23,462 nucleotides of DNA from an uncultured Eubacteriales bacterium (GTDB lineage: Bacteria; Bacillota; Clostridia; Oscillospirales; Oscillospiraceae), in NCBI GenBank assembly GCA_900547405.1, contig URGL01000038.1:1-23462 (forward strand), given 5' to 3'. Under the pieces are notes generated by a model. The model made no database searches. It saw nothing but the letters and a program-made list of their open reading frames with translations, and was not told the DNA's origin. Shown one piece after another: positions 1 through 6,398 of the stretch; positions within the stretch are counted from its first letter, which is position 1; each line of letters begins with the position of its first letter. A program made the position numbers and the translations under genes.

Positions 1-88
1 GCATATTCTCGATAAAGATCCCGTACCCCGCCGTCGGATCGTTCACCAGCACATGAGTACGTCTATGATACCAACGAGAGTCTATTTT
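1..88 (-). other. Stop-free edge fragment, possible remnant of an interrupted gene
   Basis: On the minus strand a frame is open from about position 88 to the window edge and reads ...THVLVNDPTAGYGIFIENM. The composition is protein-like, and the frame starts just beside the end of the serine recombinase gene. A large serine recombinase is often encoded right at the end of its element, so this could be host or older-element coding sequence cut by insertion. It is too short to identify, and chance openness over about 29 codons cannot be excluded. Confidence 0.2.
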
Positions 89-1619
89 TTAGGAAGTTTG
101 GGATAAAGATCGATTTCGATGTTCCCGTCCTTCCCTTTGCGGTACTCAATCTTCTCTAAAATTGCCTTTAGGATGGCATTTCGCTCGGAAATACCCATTT
201 CTTCATAACATTCGAGGAGTGTTGCGGTTTGCGGAATCAAGCTGTTTCTGCTGGCCTCGTTTTCTTCATAATCAAGCAGAAGTTTTTCTGCTTGAAGCTG
301 ACGATTACGGGCATCGGCAATAGAACTGTTCAATGAATCTCTACGCTGCTGAAAAATCTCAAGTGTATAAATCCCTTGCTCAACGAGATTGAATGCTTTC
401 GTCAATTGCGCATTGAGCTTATCAATTTCTTGTTGAAAACGCTTGATTTGAGCATTACACTCCTTGATGTCATCCGCATAGCCGACAGTTTCTATTTTTA
501 CTTTGTACCCCTCAAACCACAGTCGCAGTGCATTAACTATTTCTTCTTCAACCACATCGTAGTCGGAAGAACTGTTGTGGCAATTCCGGGCATTAACACA
601 TCTGAGACGAACACGGTGGTTTTGCGATGCAGCTAGTGTTGTACGGCCTATTCTTTTTCCACAGCACTTGCAGAACAGTAGACCAGCAAAGGCGTTCTGC
701 AATTCAAAATCGCCTTTAACTTTTGTGTTAGGTGATTTTTCAAGACGAATCTCCTGCGCCCGAAGAAAAATTTCTTCAGAAATAAGGGCAGGATGGAGAC
801 CTTCGTATATGGGATAGTCGCCGTAGTTTTTATTTCGCTTGATGTGTTTTTTTACTACGCCGTCTTCCATACTCTTTACTTGCTTGCTCCAACCACGCCG
901 AATTTTCCCTGCATAAACAGGATTCGTGACGATGTTGGAGATTGTCGAGTATGTCCAGAGATCACCATGACGGGTGGGGATTTTCTGATCGTTAAGATAA
1001 TTGGCAATCGTCTTGGTTCCGTTGTGCTGTAAGAACATCTGAAAAATTTTTTTAACAACATCGGCTTCTTCCGAATCAGGTTCCAAAGTAAAGCCCTTTT
1101 CGTTTTCCAGTTTTTTTTTTGGTATCCATAAGGGGCGATGCTGCTGATATATTTCCCCTCGGATGCGGAACTATCACGGCCTCGAATCAAACGTCGATTG
1201 ATTGTTTTGTATTCGCGACGGCTCATGAATAATCCAAATTCAAAGAAATCCTCATCGTATTCATTGTTTGGATCATACGTCTTTGCTGGGGTAATTATCT
1301 TTGTGCTTGAAAACTGAAAGACCTGACTAATGTATGCCTGATCGGCACTGTTGCCTCTGGCCAAACGCTCAAGGTCAACGACTAGAACTCCGGCATACAA
1401 CTCATTTCCGACAGCTTCGAGAAGTTTTTGTATTTCTGGCCGTGCTGCAATAGATTCACCAGAAACAACCTCGTAATAAATTTGGGCAATGTAGTATCTT
1501 CGCTCTTTCGCGGTTCTGTCAAGAATTGCCTTATGACGTCTCAGTGTTTCCTCAACTGATAGTTCGGCATAATCACGGTCAAAGCGAGATTTGCGGAGAT
1601 ACATCGCGTATTGCTCCAT
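82..1619 (-). pseudogene. Large serine recombinase, frameshifted at an A10 run
   Basis: Site-specific DNA recombinase of the resolvase/large-serine family, which excises or integrates mobile DNA through a serine-DNA intermediate. The N-terminal part starts at the ATG at 1619 behind GAAAGGAG (1628-1635) and has the resolvase motif YLRKSR with candidate catalytic Ser11, then VVDLERLARGNS and a RRLIRGR segment before SIAPYGYQ. The frame is lost at ten consecutive A (minus strand, 1120-1111). It continues in another frame as KLENEKGFTLEPDSEEADVV, with the recombinase domain (NPVYAGKI), a zinc ribbon (CKCCGKRIGR ... CVNARNC) and a C-terminal coiled coil. The combined product would be about 510 aa, normal for the family. 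Restoring the frame needs one extra A or two fewer. It may be a true pseudogene, a slippage-expressed gene, a phase-variable gene or a sequencing error. It is the last gene of the mobile region. Confidence 0.88.
1111..1120 (-). repeat. A10 homopolymer (T10 on plus) at the recombinase frameshift
   Basis: Ten identical bases sit exactly where the two halves of the recombinase change frame. The N-terminal frame reads Q-K-K-N through it, and the C-terminal frame reads K-L-E-N directly after. Runs of this length are known sites of replication and polymerase slippage. Confidence 0.9.
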
Positions 1620-1710
1620 TTCAGTAACTCCTTTCGCTACAGATTGTATCATATAAGAAGTTGCGAAAGCAATGTTGTAGTTTTGGAATTGATGGAAAGA
1701 AAAGGGAACT

Positions 1711-1896
1711 TTATTCTGCGGAGGAACATGGGATTGATTCGGATGAGCTGGCCTCATAATGACTGCGACACTGTTGCTTGTAGTGATTTGTAACGATGAA
1801 GCTCAGATGCGAGATTGTGGATTCTGGAGTATTGTCAACATATTCATCGTGAATGCGGATGGTGGTATTATTCCGGCGTATTTCAAGAGAGAGCAT
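1711..1896 (-). CDS. Small 61-aa protein upstream of the serine recombinase
   Basis: Starts MLSLEIRRNN with ACCTCC on plus at 1904-1909, i.e. a perfect GGAGGT Shine-Dalgarno 7 nt before the ATG. This fixes the start over longer in-frame alternatives. The first 40 residues (TTIRIHDEYVDNTPESTISH, then LSFIVTNHYK) look like a folded small protein; the tail is Ser/Cys-rich and low in complexity. It ends 91 bp before the recombinase start on the same strand, so co-transcription is likely. Small ORFs in this position often accompany recombinases in Clostridial elements as accessory or directionality factors, but no excisionase motif is recognisable here, so the role is unknown. Confidence 0.55.
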   Translation of the reverse strand: MLSLEIRRNNTTIRIHDEYVDNTPESTISHLSFIVTNHYKQQCRSHYEASSSESIPCSSAE

Positions 1897-2004
1897 ACAT
1901 ATAACCTCCATGCAATAATTTACTATAGTATGTGAGACGAAGTGGCCATTATTCCACAAAATGGCTTGTTTGGGTGAAAGATAGGAAAGATTAAAGCCAC
2001 ATGA

Positions 2005-2034
2005 ATGCGTTGGTGGGGTTTCCAACCAACGCAT
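2005..2034. other. Perfect 10-bp inverted repeat (hairpin)
   Basis: ATGCGTTGGT (2005-2014) is exactly complementary to ACCAACGCAT (2025-2034) across a 10-nt loop. It lies about 110 bp upstream of the 61-aa ORF on the minus strand. No clear T-run follows in either direction, so an operator or leader structure is as likely as a terminator. Confidence 0.6.
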
Positions 2035-2602
2035 GGTATCTAGCTTTAATATGCTGCACGGCCTGTTTGAATTGTTTTAACATACATATTGCGTGCCGCA
2101 GACTATAAGATACTAGATTGCATTGAAATCCAACCAATTTGCCACGCTCCCCGGTTGGTGGGTATGATACAAGCCGCCTTTGGTAAGGCCGTCATAGCTC
2201 TGCGTTTATCGCTGCCATCTGGCTGGCGTATACCACAGGGCTGCCCCCTAGTCCTTGGGAGCGCGTGAGCAAGTTCCATTTCGCCACAGTAAGAAAGGAT
2301 ACCCCAGATACCAGTTGGGACCTTTCAGTTCGTAGATCGCTCTCAGAGGCTTCTGGGATAAATATCAGAAGCCTCTTGTCATGGCGGCGGACCGACAATC
2401 TCTTAAAGGGTGTGTGTACTTATATCATCTTGTATTCAGCTTTCAAGATACAGAAAAGGGTTCGTGAAGAAGTCCCTTCACTAACTAGGCGGTGAAATTC
2501 TATTTTTGTCCCACGCTTCGACAAGAATAATATACTTTGTATATTTGCACAAAATGCAGGTGTTGTATTCCTAAAGATGGATAACATTTTCGTTCATCTT
2601 GC
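2035..2602. other. Noncoding stretch between the recombinase unit and the sigma-like gene
   Basis: About 570 bp without a convincing gene. Short open frames on both strands have no ribosome binding site and no recognisable protein character. The stretch holds a perfect hairpin (2346-2375), a small GCCTT/AAGGC hairpin near 2176-2189, and one TTCGACA motif (2517-2523) matching the tandem motifs at 3956-3971 and 4484-4502. It may be a transcription-control or recombination region of the element. Confidence 0.4.
2346..2375. other. Perfect 10-bp stem hairpin
   Basis: GAGGCTTCTG (2346-2355) pairs perfectly with CAGAAGCCTC (2366-2375) across a 10-nt AT-rich loop. On plus it is followed by TTGTC, a poor U-tract, so terminator function is possible but weak. 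It sits inside the noncoding stretch downstream of the sigma-like gene. Confidence 0.5.
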
Positions 2603-3046
2603 CTATACATCTGTTGGGAATAAGGCAAAAATGCGCCGAAGGCTTCTGGAAACCTGAGATTTGGATTTCTGCTGAATCTCCGCGATTTCCCGTATCGTGC
2701 GTTCTTCGTAGATATAAAGGGTCAAAAGCTCCTTATCCTCGTCAGACAGGAGCTTTGCCCCGATTGTAAGGCTGGGTGTAGAAAGCTCAGACAGCCACCA
2801 ATACCGGGAATGGCCACCATAAATGTCATAATTCACAGGATTCCGTTCCAAAATGTCCTCTCTTTCTTCGGGTGCAAAGTCAGCCGAATGACGAATATTG
2901 ACCCTGTTTCGGCAAAACTCTTTCCAATCAAAATCGTGCATTTCCTGAATGGCATCGTGGCTCATGCCCTCTTTGGCATAGAAATTGGCCAATCTTGCCC
3001 ATTCGCTGTCAAAATTCTTTTTTGCGATATAATAACAATACTTCAT
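2603..3046 (-). CDS. Small sigma-70 region 4-like protein (mobile-element type)
   Basis: 147-aa protein starting MKYCYYIAKKNFDSEWARL. The start is set by AAGGAG (plus 3056-3061 as CTCCTT) 9 nt upstream; an upstream in-frame ATG at 3133 lacks such a site. The N-terminal 90 residues are rich in charged and aromatic residues. The C-terminal segment LLSDEDKELLTLYIYEERTIREIAEIQQKSKSQVSRSLRRI has the layout of a sigma-70 region 4 helix-turn-helix. Sigma-like proteins of this size are common in Clostridial conjugative elements and are thought to control element transcription. There is no visible region 2, so it may be a DNA-binding regulator rather than a complete sigma factor. It lies on the same strand as the two zinc-ribbon genes, about 265 bp downstream of them. 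Confidence 0.7.
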   Translation of the reverse strand: MKYCYYIAKKNFDSEWARLANFYAKEGMSHDAIQEMHDFDWKEFCRNRVNIRHSADFAPEEREDILERNPVNYDIYGGHSRYWWLSELSTPSLTIGAKLLSDEDKELLTLYIYEERTIREIAEIQQKSKSQVSRSLRRIFALFPTDV

Positions 3047-3067
3047 ATCCGGTATCTCCTTATCAGT

Positions 3068-3090
3068 GAAATTTGTTGGAAGCAAATTTC
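3068..3090. promoter_or_regulatory. 8-bp inverted repeat in the sigma-like gene leader
   Basis: GAAATTTG (3068-3075) and CAAATTTC (3083-3090) are perfect complements with a 7-nt loop. They end only 7 nt from the Shine-Dalgarno of the sigma-like gene. This could be an operator or a translation-affecting leader hairpin. Confidence 0.45.
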
Positions 3091-3117
3091 GGAGATTACG
3101 GATACTTTGCGATATAA

Positions 3118-3163
3118 CACAGCCAGGGACCAATCATAAAAACCTTTCCGCTTCCTGGCTGTG
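3118..3163. other. 10-bp inverted repeat hairpin
   Basis: CACAGCCAGG (3118-3127) pairs with CCTGGCTGTG (3154-3163) around a 26-nt loop. It lies in the gap between the zinc-ribbon gene and the sigma-like gene. The role is unknown; a terminator is not supported because no T-run follows. The rest of the 3047-3310 gap holds no convincing gene. Confidence 0.45.
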
Positions 3164-3310
3164 AGGGCGCAAATAGGCACAACAATACAGCAGAAAGCTG
3201 TTTGCCATGTTCCTACTCGAAAGTCCTCGTTCTCGCTTAAAAGCGGATGCAGGCTCTTATCCGGGTTGCTTATCAAAAAGTCCGGCGGTTGGAGCTATGT
3301 TCAAATCTAT

Positions 3311-3529
3311 TTAGTTTTCAATGGAGATAATAAATTTTTGTGCGCATTGGGGGCATTTCAGAATTAGCCCGTGGAAGCGTCCTGGAGCCTCGGTGTTTCC
3401 ATCAAGGGCCAGCGCCGCTATCTTTTCGCCCTGCGGCTTGTCGCATAGTCGCCCGCGCTTGCAGGCGGGACAAATCACATATTCACTTTTCAGCCGCTGG
3501 GGATAATAGATTTGTTGGATCAAGAGCAT
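3311..3529 (-). CDS. Small zinc-ribbon protein, 72 aa
   Basis: Starts MLLIQQIYYPQRLKSEYV with AGGAG 9 nt upstream. Two pairs of cysteines, CPAC (in YVICPACKRGRLC) and CPQC (in LILKCPQCAQKF), about 37 residues apart form a classic zinc-ribbon pattern, with a DGNTEAPGR segment between. Such miniproteins are regular cargo of Clostridial conjugative or transposable elements. The role is presumed to be nucleic-acid or protein binding but is not established. It begins 5 bp after the stop of the preceding cysteine-rich gene, so the pair is surely co-translated. Confidence 0.7.
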   Translation of the reverse strand: MLLIQQIYYPQRLKSEYVICPACKRGRLCDKPQGEKIAALALDGNTEAPGRFHGLILKCPQCAQKFIISIEN

Positions 3530-3534
3530 TGGAA

Positions 3535-3744
3535 TCAGCTCCTTTGCCGGAATCTAACGGGGAGCCGACTGTCACGGTGCCGAATGCGGTAGTCATATCC
3601 TCGCCGGATGCAGCAGTAACAGCAACAATCTTGAATGACCTGGATGGGATCGGAGCGAATGATAGAATACTCTGGTGAAGAATAGAAAACATTTGCGCAT
3701 CTCCCGCAGAGGCAAATTTCCAGTTCTGTGCGGTTGGTCATCAT
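3535..3744 (-). CDS. Small cysteine-rich (zinc-binding) protein, 69 aa
   Basis: Starts MMTNRTELEICLCGRC with AGGAGG (CCTCCT on plus, 3753-3758) 8 nt upstream. An in-frame ATG at 3783 lies inside a terminator-like hairpin and has no such site. Cysteines at 11, 13 and 16 and a cluster at 40-45 (DCCCYCC) followed by RRGYDYRIRH suggest a metal-binding fold. Short proteins of the form CxCGRCA...C..C...GYDY recur in Clostridial mobile elements, but their function is unknown. The last 15 residues are basic (RLPVRFRQRS). It is the first gene of a two-gene unit with the zinc-ribbon protein. Confidence 0.68.
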   Translation of the reverse strand: MMTNRTELEICLCGRCANVFYSSPEYSIIRSDPIQVIQDCCCYCCIRRGYDYRIRHRDSRLPVRFRQRS

Positions 3745-3773
3745 TTTAAGATCCTCCTCAAAGTAAAAATAAA

Positions 3774-3830
3774 AGCCGGGCATGAAGACGACAGAGTAAA
3801 CTTGTTACTCATCGTTTTTCATGCCCGGCT
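3774..3830 (-). terminator. Nested hairpin with T-rich tail, terminator or attenuator
   Basis: Outer stem AGCCGGGCATGAA (3774-3786) pairs perfectly with TTCATGCCCGGCT (3818-3830). An inner stem GAGTAA (3794-3799)/TTACTC (3805-3810) closes on a 5-nt loop. On the minus strand it is followed by TTTTATTTTTACTTT, the form of an intrinsic terminator. It stands only 29 nt before the start of the cysteine-rich gene, so it would end transcription within that gene's leader. That fits attenuation or insulation from the upstream regulator gene. Confidence 0.7.
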
Positions 3831-3848
3831 ATTTGGTGGTGTTTCATT

Positions 3849-3867
3849 ATGCGGTCAGTGACCGCAT
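3849..3867. promoter_or_regulatory. Perfect 19-bp palindrome, operator-like
   Basis: ATGCGGTCA (3849-3857), a single central G, then TGACCGCAT (3859-3867) give a perfect dyad typical of dimeric regulator binding sites. It lies just upstream (minus strand) of the nested hairpin and cysteine-rich genes and downstream of the XRE gene, which is a candidate binder. Confidence 0.5.
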
Positions 3868-3955
3868 ACCCCGTTGCTCGATATTATTTTTCGGAAAACT
3901 CATTTTATTGTATTTACAAGTAATTCCGTTGGACTTATAATATATCCGGCGGCTT

Positions 3956-3971
3956 GTCGAAGTCAGTCGAA
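3956..3971 (-). repeat. Tandem TTCGAC motif, 10-bp period
   Basis: Two GTCGAA copies on plus (3956-3961 and 3966-3971), i.e. TTCGAC twice on minus with one helical turn between starts. The same motif and spacing occurs on plus at 4484-4502, close to the integrase core-like site. This resembles arm-type binding sites of Tn916-like integrases or operator half sites. Confidence 0.35.
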
Positions 3972-3985
3972 TTATGGGAAAAGAA

Positions 3986-4022
3986 AACCAGCAGGCAATC
4001 TTTTGGTGACTGCTTGCTGGTT
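3986..4022 (-). terminator. Rho-independent terminator of the XRE gene
   Basis: AACCAGCAGGCA (3986-3997) pairs with TGCTTGCTGGTT (4011-4022), one G-U pair in 12. On the minus strand it is followed by TTTTCTTTT. It starts 4 nt beyond the stop of the XRE-family gene. Confidence 0.75.
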
Positions 4023-4025
4023 GGG

Positions 4026-4358
4026 TTAGTTTTCTTCGTGGTAAGCCTCGATATAGGCTTCGATGCAGCGGTAGATTTTGCGGCGCTCTTTCGCGGGCAG
4101 GTCTTTTAACAGAGTGTCCAGCTCAGATGGGGCAGAATCAGTGGAGTGGTCAATGACATCCTGCAGCAGGGTGTCGGCGGACACACCAAGGACGTTTGTG
4201 ATTCTGCAAAAGGTTTCCAGCTTTGTGGGCTTGAAGCCTCGTTCGATAACGCTGATGTGCATGGGCGTTAAATCCACCAGCTCCGCCAATGTCTCCTGTG
4301 TCAAACCCTTTTGCTCACGGGCTATTTTGATTCGTCGTCCGATTGCTTTCAAATCCAT
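4026..4358 (-). CDS. XRE-family helix-turn-helix transcriptional regulator
   Basis: 110-aa protein, MDLKAIGRRIKIAREQKGLT, preceded by AAAAGGA on the minus strand. Residues 5-60 form a Cro/C1-type HTH (QETLAELVDLTPMHISVIERG, then LETFCRITNVLGVSADTLL). The C-terminal 45 residues are helical and acidic/basic (LDTLLKDLPAKERRKIYRCIEAYIEAY), a likely dimerisation region. Small XRE proteins next to integrases usually repress element genes and set excision or transfer control. It has its own terminator just downstream. A 15-bp palindrome (4433-4447) lies about 75 bp upstream and is a plausible autoregulatory operator. Confidence 0.85.
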   Translation of the reverse strand: MDLKAIGRRIKIAREQKGLTQETLAELVDLTPMHISVIERGFKPTKLETFCRITNVLGVSADTLLQDVIDHSTDSAPSELDTLLKDLPAKERRKIYRCIEAYIEAYHEEN

Positions 4359-4432
4359 AGTATTCCGTCCTTTTGGAATTAGTAATCATTCTGTTAGACA
4401 GTATACCCGCAATGGAATTGAAAGCACAGAAT

Positions 4433-4447
4433 CTATAATATTTATAG
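4433..4447. promoter_or_regulatory. AT-rich 15-bp palindrome upstream of the XRE gene
   Basis: CTATAA-TAT-TTATAG is a perfect dyad in the likely promoter region of the XRE gene (minus strand). It is a candidate operator and may overlap a -10 region. Confidence 0.4.
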
Positions 4448-4483
4448 TAAGCACAATAGATTTAGAAACAAATATTTTCGGTA

Positions 4484-4502
4484 TTCGACACCGTTCGACA
4501 CG
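4484..4502 (+). repeat. Tandem TTCGACAC motif, 10-bp period
   Basis: TTCGACACC (4484-4492) and TTCGACACG (4494-4502) are direct repeats spaced one helical turn apart, 42 bp from the core-like site at 4544. They are candidate integrase arm-type sites. A TGG-TATAAT extended -10-like sequence follows at about 4518-4526 on plus. Confidence 0.4.
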
Positions 4503-4543
4503 GGTTTTAAGAATCCATGGTATAATAAAAAAACAAAAGGGCC

Positions 4544-4568
4544 TTCGCCAAGGAAAACCCTTGACGAT
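4544..4568 (-). other. Recombinase core-like site, copy 1 (inverted relative to copy 2)
   Basis: TTCGCCAAGG - AAAAC - CCTTGACGAT on plus: two 10-bp inverted arms around a 5-bp spacer, the layout of a tyrosine-recombinase core site. Its reverse complement matches 22 of 25 positions of the site at 5972-5996, including the spacer GTTTT. It lies 77 bp beyond the stop of the integrase gene. Confidence 0.5.
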
Positions 4569-4645
4569 ACTCCCGCAAAAATCCCATAGGCAAATCCTGC
4601 TTTTTCAAGTTCCCATGACCAGATTTCTGACGGCGAATGGGCTTT

Positions 4646-5749
4646 TTAGGCGATACCGGATAGGGTGCTTGCCAGTTCAAGGGCACTGCGTTTGGATTCC
4701 ATGGAGGGATGGACATACATCCGTAGGGTGGTTTGCACGTCGGCGTGGCCCAGGATTTCGGAGAGGGATTTGATATCCATGCCGTATTCGATGCACCGTG
4801 TGGCGCAGGAGTGGCGCAGGATGTGGAAATTCCGGACGGGGATTTCCAGCCGCTCCAGGAAGCGCCGGAACCGGTATTGCAGCGTTCTCGGCTCCATTGG
4901 CCTGTCGCTGCCCGTGAGCAGGTAGCCGCTGGTTTTCAGCGGGCGAAGCAGAGAAAGCATTTTCGCCGTCAAGGGAATCACCCGCTCCGAGCATTCGCTT
5001 TTCGGCGTTTGAATCACCAACTCCGTGCGGCCTCCGTAGTTGATACGGTAGGCCGTTCGCTGTATGTGCACGGTTCCGCCGGAAAAATCAATGTCTGACC
5101 ATTGTAGCGCGCACACTTCGCCCAGCCGGATTCCCGTTTCCAGGCACAGCAGATAGGCCAGGTTCTCGGTGCTGGGCTTTCGCAAAATCTCCGCGGAAAT
5201 ACGGCAGCATTCCCACCCGCTAAAGGTTTCAATCCGCCTCTGCTTAACCGCCGGAGCGCGGATTTCTTCTTCGCCGTTGTATCGGAACTTTCGCCGTGCC
5301 AGTTTCAAGGCGGAACGGACGATGACGCAAATATCATTAACCGTCTTGGGGGCCAACCCGCCCTTGCCGTCCAGCCGCCCGGATTTGAGCTTTCTGTCTA
5401 CAAAGCAGTTGAGCTTTTCTTCTGTAAGGTCACAGACCCGTTGCGCACCCAGTTCAGGTTCAATGTGCTGCTGGATCAACGCCCGGTAGCGTTCCCGGCT
5501 GGTGGGCTTGATGTGGCTGTTCTCCGCTTGCCAATGGGTCAAAAGCTCTTTTACCGTCAGAGTGCAGCCGCGAAACTGCTGTTTGCGGGTCTCCTCCCGG
5601 CAGACGGCCAGCTTTTGGCGAACGTCGGCGTAGGTTGTTCCGTAAACCGAGCGGTAGAGGGCCCCACCGTCCGGCTTTCGGTCCGCGATATACCGGCCCT
5701 CCCAGCGCCCATCCTTGCGCTTATAGATATTTTCCCCTCGTCTGGGCAT
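4646..5749 (-). CDS. Tyrosine site-specific recombinase (phage-type integrase)
   Basis: 367-aa integrase catalysing DNA strand exchange for element integration and excision. Start chosen at MPRRGENIYKRKDGRW because GGAGG lies 7 nt before it; a longer in-frame form from 5878 has no such site. Residues 6-60 form an AP2-like arm-binding domain (GRWEGRYIADRKPDG). Residues 66-155 are the core-binding SAM-like domain (TVKELLTHWQAENSHIKPTS). The catalytic domain carries Arg208 (TGIRLGE), Lys250 (QTPKS), His309 and Arg312 (HILRHSCAT), His335 (LGHADVQTT) and nucleophile Tyr345 (MYVHPS), so all key residues are present. The family is that of Tn916/ICE and phage integrases. Core-like sites flank the gene in inverted orientation, and an XRE regulator follows downstream on the same strand. 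Confidence 0.93.
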   Translation of the reverse strand: MPRRGENIYKRKDGRWEGRYIADRKPDGGALYRSVYGTTYADVRQKLAVCREETRKQQFRGCTLTVKELLTHWQAENSHIKPTSRERYRALIQQHIEPELGAQRVCDLTEEKLNCFVDRKLKSGRLDGKGGLAPKTVNDICVIVRSALKLARRKFRYNGEEEIRAPAVKQRRIETFSGWECCRISAEILRKPSTENLAYLLCLETGIRLGEVCALQWSDIDFSGGTVHIQRTAYRINYGGRTELVIQTPKSECSERVIPLTAKMLSLLRPLKTSGYLLTGSDRPMEPRTLQYRFRRFLERLEIPVRNFHILRHSCATRCIEYGMDIKSLSEILGHADVQTTLRMYVHPSMESKRSALELASTLSGIA

Positions 5750-5904
5750 AGGCATTCCTCCTGTGACCATGATTTTGACGGCAGTTGCATCCAACAAAAG
5801 GGTTCCCATTTGCCGAATTGCATAAAATCTAGCGCTTTTCCGTTCCTGTGTTGTCCATTGAATTGCGATTCCGTACAAAAATTAACAATCTGGGACAAAT
5901 TCAA

Positions 5905-5932
5905 TTGACAAAGATATGGCTTATGATATAAT
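5905..5932 (+). promoter_or_regulatory. Strong sigma-A promoter for the cobalamin locus
   Basis: TTGACA (5905-5910), 16-bp spacer, TATAAT (5927-5932): both hexamers match consensus. Transcription would start near 5940 and run through the core-like site, then into the two cobalamin riboswitches. Confidence 0.8.
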
Positions 5933-5971
5933 AACCTCGTGCGAATGGGTACGTATGTGGACTTTCTGGCT

Positions 5972-5996
5972 TTCGTCAAGGGTTTTCCTTAACGAA
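5972..5996 (+). other. Recombinase core-like site, copy 2
   Basis: TTCGTCAAGG - GTTTT - CCTTAACGAA: 10-bp arms (one mismatch) around a 5-bp spacer, matching the copy at 4544-4568 in inverted orientation. It lies about 220 bp upstream of the integrase start and about 40 bp downstream of the -10 of the strong promoter, so it would be part of the leader transcript. Confidence 0.5.
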
Positions 5997-6007
5997 ACCG
6001 TCCCCCA

Positions 6008-6099
6008 CGACCCAGGCTTCTGGCCGTCATACATAGTATGGCACAAAAGAACGTACTTTAACAACTCAATTGCTGCATGGTGTCCCATGTCCTGGGTCG
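6008..6099 (+). promoter_or_regulatory. Long-range pairing that competes with riboswitch 1 P1
   Basis: CGACCCAGG (6008-6016) is perfectly complementary to CCTGGGTCG (6091-6099). That segment overlaps the 5' strand of the first riboswitch's closing helix (GGTCGGT, 6095-6101). The two pairings are mutually exclusive, so the upstream strand may act as a competitor or folding chaperone. Confidence 0.4.
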
Positions 6100-6277
6100 G
6101 TTGAGAAAGCTCAGGCGTGGAGATTAGGGAACCGGTTGAAATCCGGGCTATACCCGTAGCTGTAAGCGCAGATGCCTGTATCCTTGGAGAGATCCGGTCA
6201 TTGGGGAAACCTGAGAAGGCTGGATACAGACGAAGAAGGCTTTCGCCTTCGAGATGCGCAGAGCCAGAATACCGACC
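6095..6277 (+). promoter_or_regulatory. Cobalamin riboswitch 1
   Basis: Closing helix GGTCGGT (6095-6101)/ACCGACC (6271-6277). The core holds AGGGAACCGGTTGAAATCC (6126-6143), CCCGTAGCTGTAA (6153-6165), and the B12-box segment GAGCCAG (6261-6267) followed by AATACC. These match the conserved blocks of adenosylcobalamin-type riboswitches, although the B12 box deviates from the usual GAGCCAGGAGACC. An intrinsic terminator follows at 6343-6380, so it probably stops transcription when cobalamin is bound. Confidence 0.88.
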
Positions 6278-6342
6278 ATGTGAGAACCCGGAGCGCATCC
6301 CTGAGATGGGGTGAAGGAAGGCAGGATGTGAAAACATACGGT

Positions 6343-6380
6343 CACACTGGCAGAAGTCTGCCTGTGTGGCTTTTTCTTTT
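6343..6380 (+). terminator. Intrinsic terminator of riboswitch 1 (expression platform)
   Basis: CACACTGGCAGA (6343-6354) pairs with TCTGCCTGTGTG (6357-6368), one mismatch, followed by TTTTTCTTTT (6371-6380). An upstream AGGCAG (6319-6324) can pair with CTGCCT inside the 3' arm and is a possible antiterminator. Confidence 0.8.
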
Positions 6381-6398
6381 GCCTGAAAACTGCATATC

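Noticed and set aside
2192..2495. Short open frames on both strands around the 2346-2375 hairpin
   Set aside because: No ribosome binding sites, mutually overlapping, and no protein-like pattern.
3047..3276. Minus-strand open frame upstream of the sigma-like gene
   Set aside because: It covers two perfect inverted repeats and overlaps the sigma-like gene's RBS. It is more likely leader DNA than a gene.
4507..4716. 69-codon minus-strand frame past the integrase stop
   Set aside because: It overlaps the integrase end and the core-like site. No ribosome binding site was seen, so it is treated as a shadow.
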